Part shown: one piece after another, positions 1 through 5,837 of the stretch
Position numbering within the stretch: position 1 is the first letter of the stretch
Layout of the letters: every line of letters begins with the position of its first letter
From: Comamonadaceae bacterium
GTDB taxonomy: Bacteria; Pseudomonadota; Gammaproteobacteria; Burkholderiales; Burkholderiaceae_C
Length of the DNA stretch: 5,837 nucleotides
Assembly (NCBI GenBank): GCA_947371775.1
Contig: CANBQX010000121.1
Location: forward strand, 1 to 5,837
Direction of reading: 5' to 3'
Notes under the pieces: generated by a model
The model's input: only the letters and a program-made list of their open reading frames with translations
Told to the model about the DNA's origin: nothing
Database searches by the model: none
Translations under genes and position numbers: made by a program

Positions 1-992
1 TGGGCAAGACCGAGCCCATGACCTGGGCGCAGTCGCTGTCGGCCAATTACACCGACGGCATTGTGGTGCTGCACAAAGGCCGCATCGTGTACGAGCGCTA
101 CTTCGGCGCTTTGGCCCCCCATGGACAGCACGCGGGCCATTCGGTCACCAAATCCTTTTTCGGCACCATAGGCGCCATGCTGGTGGCCGAGGGCAAGTTA
201 GACCCCAATGCCAAAGTGGAGCAGTACATCCCCGAACTCAAAGACAGCGGCTTTGGCAGCGCCACCGTGCGCCAGGTGCTGGACATGACCACGTCCATCA
301 AATACAGCGAAAACTACGCCGACCCCAAGGCCGAGGTGTGGGACCACGTGCGCGCGGGCAATGTCTTGCCCCGCCCGCCGGGCTACCAAGGCCCCAAAAC
401 CTTTTATGAGTTCCTGAAAACAGTGGCTCCCGAGGGTGAGCATGGCCAGGCCTTTGCCTACAAAACCGTCAACAGCGATGTGCTGGGTTGGCTGATTCGC
501 CGCGTGACCAACAAGTCCGTCGGCGAGAACCTGTCAGAGCGCATTTGGTCCAAGCTGGGCATGGAGCAAGACGCCTATATTTCCATCGACACCGAAGGCA
601 CTGAATTTGCGGGGGGCGGCCTGTACACCGGCCTGCGCGACCTGGCGCGTTTTGGCGAAATGATGCGCAACGATGGCAAGTTCAACGGCCAGCAGGTCGT
701 GCCCAAAGCGGTGGTGGACGATGTGCGCAAAGGCGGCGACAAGCAGAACTTTGCCAAGGCGGGCTATGCGACCTTGCCCGGGGGCAGCTACCGCAATATG
801 TGGTGGGTCTTGAACAATGCCGACGGTGCCTATTCGGCACGCGGCATCCACGGTCAGGCGCTCTACATTGATCCCAAGGCCGAAATGGTGATCGCGCGCT
901 ACGCATCGTTCCCCATGCCGGCCAATGCCTTCAATGACCCCACGTCCTTGCCCGCCTACCAAGCCTTGGCGGACAAACTGATGGGCAAATAA
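1..992 (+). CDS. Serine hydrolase, beta-lactamase / NylB-like family (5' end missing)
   Basis: This is a serine hydrolase of the penicillin-recognising (class C beta-lactamase / esterase / 6-aminohexanoate-dimer hydrolase) fold. The frame is open to the window edge, with codons GKTEP before the first ATG at 18, so that ATG is probably internal. About 330 residues are visible; NylB-type enzymes have about 390, so roughly 60 N-terminal residues, possibly including a signal peptide, are probably outside. Numbering from the ATG at 18, the nucleophile motif is S42-V-T-K45. The catalytic tyrosine is probably Y148 in FAYKTVNSDVLG, with N152 downstream, and the third motif is G276-I-H-G-Q280. The S-to-Y spacing of 106 is close to the 103 between S112 and Y215 of NylB. 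All three motifs look intact. Substrate is unknown: ester, amide oligomer or peptide-like compounds are possible, and beta-lactam resistance should not be assumed. It ends in TAA, 24 bp from the stop of the converging permease gene. Its promoter is not in view. Confidence 0.9.
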   Translation, partial: GKTEPMTWAQSLSANYTDGIVVLHKGRIVYERYFGALAPHGQHAGHSVTKSFFGTIGAMLVAEGKLDPNAKVEQYIPELKDSGFGSATVRQVLDMTTSIKYSENYADPKAEVWDHVRAGNVLPRPPGYQGPKTFYEFLKTVAPEGEHGQAFAYKTVNSDVLGWLIRRVTNKSVGENLSERIWSKLGMEQDAYISIDTEGTEFAGGGLYTGLRDLARFGEMMRNDGKFNGQQVVPKAVVDDVRKGGDKQNFAKAGYATLPGGSYRNMWWVLNNADGAYSARGIHGQALYIDPKAEMVIARYASFPMPANAFNDPTSLPAYQALADKLMGK

Positions 993-1016
993 GGGGCTCT
1001 GACAGGCGCGGTGCGG

Positions 1017-3662
1017 CTACCAGTCTTCTTTGACCGCCTGCACCGCGTCACGCCCGGCCGCACTGCGTCCGGCAATCCACGCGGTCGCAGTGCCTGCCAG
1101 CACCACGGCCAGGTCCAAGGCCAGCAGGCGCAGCCAGGGCACGTGCAGGTCCATGCTCCAGTGAAAGCTCTGCGGGTTCACCACAAACACCAGCACCGCT
1201 GCCACCGCCAGCCCCAGCAGCGTGCCGGCCAGTGCACCGAGAAGGGTCCAGGCCGCACCCTCCAGGGCCAGCAGGCGCAGCACCTGGCCGCGCGTCAGCC
1301 CCAAATGCACCAGCAATCCAAACTCTTTTCGCCGCGCCAGCACCTGCGCACTGAAACTCGCTGCCACGCCAAACAGTCCAATGCCGATGGCCACCGCCTG
1401 CAGCCAGTGGGTCACGGCAAAGCTGCGGTCAAAAATCTGCAAGGTGCGCTGGCGGATGTCGCCTGCCGATCCAAAGTCCAGCAGCGCACTGGCCTGGGCG
1501 CCACCCAGTGTGTCCGCCAGTGATCGCAGCGTGTCTTGCACGGCCACTTCGTCGGCGCCGGGTGCGAGCCACAGGGCCAGGTCGTTGACACGCGGGTCGT
1601 CGTTGACCGAGGCAAAGTCGCGGGTGTCGATGACCACGGTGCCAAACTGGCGCGCGTAATCGCGCCACACGCCCGCCACAAACAAGGGACGCACAGGCGC
1701 TGCGCCGGGCTTGCGCAGCGACTGCAAGGCGGCAGATACGGGTGGCAGGTCTTGCCCCAAGCGTGCGCCATACAAGTCCACCATGGCCTCACTTACATAA
1801 ATACCGATGTGGCCCTCGGGCACCGGCAGCGCATCGCCCACCAGGGGCAGGCTGGCGCTGTCATCCAGCGCTGGGCTTTGGGCGGAGTGCAGAGGGCGCA
1901 CCAACAGGGCCACTGTGGGCTTGTCGGGCGCCAAGGTCAGGGCCAGAGTGCGTTGCCAGCGCAGGCGCTGCACGCCAGGCAGGGTGGACGCCGCTTGCAC
2001 AAAGCGCGGGTCAAAAAATGCGGTGTCGCTGCTGCTGGCGCTGCCGGAGGTGCGCACATACAGGGTGGCGGGCAGCACCGAGTCCAGCCACTGCGTGACC
2101 GACTGCCGAAAGCTCGCCACCATCACCGTGAGCGCCACCGCCAGGCTGAGCGAGGCCACCACCGCGCTGACCGCAATGGCTGCGCCGTGCGGAACACGGC
2201 GCGCACGCTCTACCGCCAGCAAGCGCAGCGGTGCCAGCGCCACCCAAGGCGCCACGGCTTTGAGCAGGACCGACACCAGCCAGGGCAGGGCGCCCATGCC
2301 GCCCAGCAAGAGCAAGGCCACGCTGACATAGGCCGCCAGTGGAACCCCGGCAATCGGTGGCAGCGCAGCGAGCCCCACGGCGACGACCAGCAGCACAAGG
2401 CTGTTGCGGGCTTGTCCGCCGCCGTCAGACTGAATGCCCTGGCCTTTCAAGGTCTGGGTGGGGGGCAAAGCTGCCGCAAGTCGTGCGGGAATGAAAGCAC
2501 CCAGCAGCGCCGCGGCCACGCCCAGCGCCCCGAACACCAGTGCCGCGCCAGCGCTCCATTGCAAGGGCGGCGTATCGCCGGAAAAGTAGCCCCCGCCCAG
2601 GTCACCCCCCAGCACATGCAGCGCAGTCATCGCCAGCCCTGTGCCCAAGGCCAGGCCCAACACACTGCCGAGCAAGCCCAAGGCCAGCGCCTCCAGCAGC
2701 ACCAGCGCCATACGGTCGCTGCGGCGCAGGCCCAGCACGTCAAGCAAGGCAAACTGCTGGGCCCGGCGGGTCACACTCAATGCCAGGACCGAAAACACCA
2801 AAAAGCCACCGGTAAACAGCGCCACCAAAGCCAGCACCGTCAGGTTCACTCGGTAGGCGCGCGACACATTGCCCATGCGCGAGAGTGCTTCACCAGGCGC
2901 CTGCAGCGTGGCGCCTGCGGGCCAGTCGGCTTGCGACAGCATGTCCTGGGCAAAGGCGTCACGCTTTGTACCCAGTTGCAGTCGCACATCCACCCGGCTG
3001 AGTTGTCCCAGCATGCCAAAGGCCTCTTGTGCGGCCGCGATGTCCATCACCACCAGCGGTGCGCCACTGGCGGCCACCGTGCCCGCCACGCGCAACGCTT
3101 GCCACTGCATGCCGTGCTGCACGCGAACGGTTGGCGTGGCAGACGCGCCCAGCGCCGCACGCGCACTCGCGTTCAAGTACACGGCATCGGGCGCAAAAAG
3201 GTCCAGTCGGTTTGCACTTTGCGCGGGCAGGGGCAGCAGATCGGGCGCGATGGCTGCAATTTGCAATGCGTCTATGCCGACCACGCGCAGGGCCACTTTG
3301 CGGGGTGCGGTGTCGTTCGATGAGCTGGCGGTCAGTGCATAGGTGTTGATCTCCAGCACAGGTGATGCCCATGCCACCCGCGGGTCGCGGCTCAGGCGAC
3401 CATACAAGTGCTCGTCCAGGTGGTTGCTGCTGGCGCTCGCCGTGAGGTCTGCCTGCCCCGACACCGAGCGCACCGCTTGGGCAAACTCGTCCAAGGCCGA
3501 GGCATTGATCAAGTGCACCGCAAAGGCCAGTGCCACGCCCAGCATCACCGAGACGACAGCCGCGGCATTGCGCCAGGGGTGGTGGCGCAGCTCCTGCCAA
3601 GAGAAGCTGGCGAGCAAGGGCCACAGGGGATGGGTCGCGGCAGGGCGCTTCATGGGCGGCAT
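1017..3662 (-). CDS. ABC transporter permease, FtsX family, YbbP-like with two FtsX domains
   Basis: This 881-residue inner-membrane protein has the duplicated layout of YbbP-type permeases (E. coli YbbP is about 800 aa with ten helices). By eye the helices are near 33-53, 274-297, 318-346, 369-392, 420-438, 441-468, 492-517, 751-773, 797-829 and 843-865. Large extracytoplasmic domains lie at about 54-270 and 520-750. The two FtsX domains, about 275-398 and 752-872, each carry the family signature: RRAQQFALLDVLGL at 299-312 and RRKEFGLLVHLGL at 777-789, followed by E324 or E801 and a glycine-rich helix. FtsX/MacB-type permeases usually work with a LolD/MacB-like ATPase on lipids, lipoproteins or envelope substrates; the actual substrate cannot be read from this sequence. 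No ATPase gene lies beside it. It follows nadB by 22 bp, which fits co-transcription. ATG at 3653 (Met4) is an alternative start; neither has a clear Shine-Dalgarno. No frameshift or broken domain was seen. Confidence 0.92.
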   Translation of the reverse strand: MPPMKRPAATHPLWPLLASFSWQELRHHPWRNAAAVVSVMLGVALAFAVHLINASALDEFAQAVRSVSGQADLTASASSNHLDEHLYGRLSRDPRVAWASPVLEINTYALTASSSNDTAPRKVALRVVGIDALQIAAIAPDLLPLPAQSANRLDLFAPDAVYLNASARAALGASATPTVRVQHGMQWQALRVAGTVAASGAPLVVMDIAAAQEAFGMLGQLSRVDVRLQLGTKRDAFAQDMLSQADWPAGATLQAPGEALSRMGNVSRAYRVNLTVLALVALFTGGFLVFSVLALSVTRRAQQFALLDVLGLRRSDRMALVLLEALALGLLGSVLGLALGTGLAMTALHVLGGDLGGGYFSGDTPPLQWSAGAALVFGALGVAAALLGAFIPARLAAALPPTQTLKGQGIQSDGGGQARNSLVLLVVAVGLAALPPIAGVPLAAYVSVALLLLGGMGALPWLVSVLLKAVAPWVALAPLRLLAVERARRVPHGAAIAVSAVVASLSLAVALTVMVASFRQSVTQWLDSVLPATLYVRTSGSASSSDTAFFDPRFVQAASTLPGVQRLRWQRTLALTLAPDKPTVALLVRPLHSAQSPALDDSASLPLVGDALPVPEGHIGIYVSEAMVDLYGARLGQDLPPVSAALQSLRKPGAAPVRPLFVAGVWRDYARQFGTVVIDTRDFASVNDDPRVNDLALWLAPGADEVAVQDTLRSLADTLGGAQASALLDFGSAGDIRQRTLQIFDRSFAVTHWLQAVAIGIGLFGVAASFSAQVLARRKEFGLLVHLGLTRGQVLRLLALEGAAWTLLGALAGTLLGLAVAAVLVFVVNPQSFHWSMDLHVPWLRLLALDLAVVLAGTATAWIAGRSAAGRDAVQAVKEDW

Positions 3663-3684
3663 GCCAGACCCGCTTGCGCGGAGC

Positions 3685-5292
3685 TCAGTCCCGCGCCTGG
3701 GGCGTCAGGGTGGTGGGCAGCGCCACGTCCAGCAGGTCCGGGTAATCGCGGCTGAAGTGCAGGCCCCGGCTCTCATGGCGTGCGCGGGCGCTTTGCACAA
3801 TCAGGTCAGCCACTTGCACCAGGTTGCGCAGCTCCAGCAAATCGCGGCTGACATGGAAGTTGGCGTAAAACTCCTGGATTTCGTCTTGCAGCAGGGCAAT
3901 GCGGTGCGCGGCGCGCTCCAGGCGTTTGTTGGTACGCACGATGCCCACGTAGTCCCACATAAAGCGGCGCAGCTCATCCCAGTTGTGCGAGATCACGACC
4001 GACTCGTCGGCATCGGTCACACGGCTGTCGTCCCAGGCGGGCAGGGTAGGCACCGGCACACCAGGCTGCTGTTCAATGTCGTGGCTGGCGGCGCGGGCAA
4101 ACACCATGCACTCCACCAGCGAGTTGCTGGCCAGGCGGTTGGCGCCATGCAGGCCACTGCAGGCGGCTTCTCCAATGGCATACAGGCCGGGCAGGTCGGT
4201 GCGGCCGGTCAGGTCGGCCAGCACGCCGCCGCAGGTGTAGTGCGCCGCAGGCACGACCGGAATCGGCTGGCGGCTGATGTCAATGCCCAGCTCCAAACAA
4301 CGCGCATAGATGTTGGGAAAGTGCTCTTGGATAAAGGCCAGCGGCTGGTGCGAGATGTCCAGGTAGACGCAATCGAAACCGCCTTTTTTCATCTCAAAGT
4401 CAATCGCGCGGGCCACCACGTCGCGGGGAGCGAGTTCGGCACGGGCGTCGTGGGCGGGCATGAAGCGGGTGCCGTCGGGCAGCAGCAGGCGTCCGCCTTC
4501 GCCCCGCACGGCTTCGCTGATCAGAAACGACTTGGCGTGTGGGTGGTAGAGGCAGGTCGGGTGGAACTGGATGAACTCCATGTTCTGCACCCGGCAGCCC
4601 GCGCGCCAGGCGGCGGCAATGCCGTCGCCAGTGGCGGTGTCGGGGTTGGTGGTGTAGAGGTAGACCTTGCCTGCGCCCCCCGTGGCGAGCAGCGTGTGCG
4701 GGGCGGAGAAGGTCAGCACCTCATCGCGGTCGTCGTCCAGGGCATACAGGCCCACACAGCGGCGGGGCGTTCCCGGCGCGCTCAGCTTGTCGCTGGTAAT
4801 CAGGTCCACCAGGGTGTGGTTTTCAAACAAGGTGATGTTGGGCGACTTTTGCACCCGCTCAATCAGCGTGGTTTGCACGGCCGCGCCAGTGGCATCGGTC
4901 ACGTGCACGATGCGCCGTGCGCTGTGGCCGCCTTCGCGGGTGAGGTGCAGGTCACCGTTGTGCTCGGTGCTAAAGGGCACGCCCATGGCCTGCAGCCAGG
5001 CAATCGCTTGCGGCGCTTGCTCCACCACAAACTGGGTGGCCGCCATGTCGCACAGGCCCGCGCCTGCGATCAAGGTGTCGTCCACATGCGCAGCAAAGCT
5101 GTCGGCCTTGTCCCACACCGCGGCAATGCCGCCTTGCGCCCAGCCGCTGGAGCCTTCGCGCACCGCGCGTTTGGTGATGATGGCAACCCGGTATTTTTCA
5201 GACAATAAGAGCGCGGTGCTCAGGCCTGCCAGGCCGCTGCCGACGATCAGGACGTCAAATTGCAGCGCCTGCGCCGCAGAGTGGTGGTGCAT
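3685..5292 (-). CDS. nadB: L-aspartate oxidase NadB
   Basis: This FAD enzyme oxidises L-aspartate to iminoaspartate, which NadA condenses with dihydroxyacetone phosphate to give quinolinate, the first steps of de novo NAD synthesis in the cytoplasm. At 535 residues it matches the E. coli enzyme (540). The N-terminal FAD dinucleotide-binding motif is GSGLAG at 18-23. Active-site positions known from E. coli NadB are present: E120 in TREGGHS, H244 in QFHPT, R289 in LAPRD, H350 in AAHYTCGG and R385 in HGANR. E374 in the GEA segment is the expected C-terminal FAD contact. The C-terminal helical domain, with FMWDYVGIVRT and LLELRNLVQVA, is complete. This pattern separates it from succinate dehydrogenase flavoprotein, its closest paralogue. 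The start at 5292 lies 4 bp after the metG stop, which suggests translational coupling. The first residues, MHHH, are mildly odd, but FAD-motif placement fits this start. nadA and nadC are not in the window. Confidence 0.98.
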   Translation of the reverse strand: MHHHSAAQALQFDVLIVGSGLAGLSTALLLSEKYRVAIITKRAVREGSSGWAQGGIAAVWDKADSFAAHVDDTLIAGAGLCDMAATQFVVEQAPQAIAWLQAMGVPFSTEHNGDLHLTREGGHSARRIVHVTDATGAAVQTTLIERVQKSPNITLFENHTLVDLITSDKLSAPGTPRRCVGLYALDDDRDEVLTFSAPHTLLATGGAGKVYLYTTNPDTATGDGIAAAWRAGCRVQNMEFIQFHPTCLYHPHAKSFLISEAVRGEGGRLLLPDGTRFMPAHDARAELAPRDVVARAIDFEMKKGGFDCVYLDISHQPLAFIQEHFPNIYARCLELGIDISRQPIPVVPAAHYTCGGVLADLTGRTDLPGLYAIGEAACSGLHGANRLASNSLVECMVFARAASHDIEQQPGVPVPTLPAWDDSRVTDADESVVISHNWDELRRFMWDYVGIVRTNKRLERAAHRIALLQDEIQEFYANFHVSRDLLELRNLVQVADLIVQSARARHESRGLHFSRDYPDLLDVALPTTLTPQARD

Positions 5293-5296
5293 GTAA

Positions 5297-5837
5297 TTAG
5301 CCTATGCGCATGCCAGGCTTCGCGCCAGGCCAGGGATGGAGGATGTAGATGCCGGGCTGCGCCTTTTCATCGGCGTGGCTGGCGGCCAGCACCATGCCCT
5401 CTGACACGCCAAATTTCATCTTGCGCGGCGCCAGATTGGCCACCAGCACGGTGAGTTGGCCAATCAGGTCTGAGGGTTGGTACATGCTGGCGATGCCACT
5501 GAACACGTTGCGCATACGCCCCTCGCCCGCGTCCAGCGTCAGGCGCAGCAGCTTGACCGAGCCCTCCACCGCTTCGCAGTTCACGATCCTGGCAATGCGC
5601 AGGTCAATCTTGGCGAAGTCGTCAATGCCAATGACGGGGGCGATTTCTTCGCCGCCGGGGATGAGTTTCTGTTCAATCACGGCAGGCAGCTCAAACAAGG
5701 CGTCGAGTTGCTCGGGGGTGACGCGTTGCATCAGGTGTTGGTAGGGAGCGATCGCCACCACGTCAACGGCAGTGGCATTCCAGTCTTTCATGTCGCTGCC
5801 AGTAAAGGCCTCCACCGCCTGGGCCAGCGCTGGCAAT
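5297..5837 (-). CDS. metG: Methionyl-tRNA synthetase, C-terminal part (5' end of gene outside window)
   Basis: This is the last 179 residues of methionyl-tRNA synthetase, which activates methionine with ATP and attaches it to tRNA-Met. The reading frame runs off the window; the TTG at 5836-5834 is an ordinary Leu codon, not a start. The first visible part is the end of the anticodon-binding helical region (PYQHLMQRV near residues 31-39). It is followed by a linker and then the C-terminal OB-fold dimerisation/tRNA-binding (Trbp111-like) domain from about residue 74. Marks of that domain are FAKIDLRIARI, KLLRLTLD, VFSGIASMY, VANLAPRKMKFGVSEGM and a final PGMRIG. The catalytic Rossmann domain with HIGH and KMSKS lies outside, so its integrity cannot be judged. 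Full-length bacterial forms with this appendix are usually near 680-700 residues. A free-standing Trbp111-like protein is less likely because the anticodon-domain sequence continues without a break to the edge. Confidence 0.96.
   Translation of the reverse strand, partial: LPALAQAVEAFTGSDMKDWNATAVDVVAIAPYQHLMQRVTPEQLDALFELPAVIEQKLIPGGEEIAPVIGIDDFAKIDLRIARIVNCEAVEGSVKLLRLTLDAGEGRMRNVFSGIASMYQPSDLIGQLTVLVANLAPRKMKFGVSEGMVLAASHADEKAQPGIYILHPWPGAKPGMRIG
5301..5303 (-). promoter_or_regulatory. Weak Shine-Dalgarno-like AGG before nadB
   Basis: On the minus strand an AGG inside the last codons of metG lies 8 nt before the nadB ATG. It is the only purine-rich match at a usable distance. The metG stop is only 4 bp from the nadB start, so ribosomes ending metG could restart directly at nadB. 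That coupling is inferred from spacing alone. Confidence 0.3.

Noticed and set aside
18..20. ATG at 18 as the true start of the hydrolase gene
   Set aside because: The frame is open upstream to the window edge, and the family normally has more N-terminal sequence. There is no room to see a ribosome binding site, so the gene is treated as truncated by the window.
1011..1523. A 170-codon open frame on the + strand just after the hydrolase gene
   Set aside because: It is another in-register antisense shadow of the permease 3' end; its stop corresponds to a TCA serine codon in the permease. No recognisable domain was seen.
1536..3323. A 595-codon open frame on the + strand opposite the permease gene
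   Set aside because: It has the same codon-register relation to the permease gene and the same Q/H/R-rich, non-protein-like composition. The minus-strand gene has clear FtsX domains.
3343..5208. A 621-codon open frame on the + strand opposite nadB and the start of the permease gene
   Set aside because: Over nadB its codons are in exact register with the sense codons, so an antisense stop would need a rare TTA, CTA or TCA codon in nadB. Such frames stay open in GC-rich genes. The translation is low in complexity, rich in Q, H, A, G and V, and resembles no family.
5260..5744. Two short + strand open frames opposite metG
   Set aside because: The conserved MetG C-terminal domain explains this DNA on the minus strand. 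The antisense products show no family features.
5834..5836. TTG near the right edge as a start for a small stand-alone tRNA-binding protein
   Set aside because: The encoded residues continue MetG anticodon-domain sequence, so this is an internal leucine codon.

Overview
This is a dense, GC-rich stretch of chromosome with almost no intergenic DNA. Codon use, the NadB and MetG sequences and the FtsX-type permease all suggest a betaproteobacterium, probably Burkholderiales and perhaps Comamonadaceae. That placement is by eye, without a database search.

Layout: bases 1-992 (+) hold the 3' part of a serine hydrolase gene of the beta-lactamase / 6-aminohexanoate-dimer hydrolase (NylB-like) type; its 5' end lies before the window. 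It converges with a block of three minus-strand genes. Read in their own direction these are the 3' end of metG (5837-5297, cut by the window edge), a complete nadB (5292-3685) and a complete gene for an 881-residue FtsX-family ABC permease of the YbbP-like, ten-helix type (3662-1017). Gaps are 4 bp for metG-nadB, 22 bp for nadB-permease and 24 bp between the converging stop codons. No RNA gene, insertion sequence, CRISPR array or convincing terminator was seen.

How the genes relate: the spacing of metG, nadB and the permease gene fits one transcript with translational coupling, but no shared pathway links them. MetG charges tRNA-Met, NadB makes iminoaspartate for NAD synthesis, and the permease should be the membrane half of an ABC system. 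Two expected partners are missing from the visible neighbourhood: nadA/nadC for NadB, and an ATP-binding subunit for the permease.

Most of the window is ordinary housekeeping sequence. I found no evidence of a new biological system. The points most worth a second look are the permease without an adjacent ATPase and the unknown substrate of the NylB-like hydrolase.
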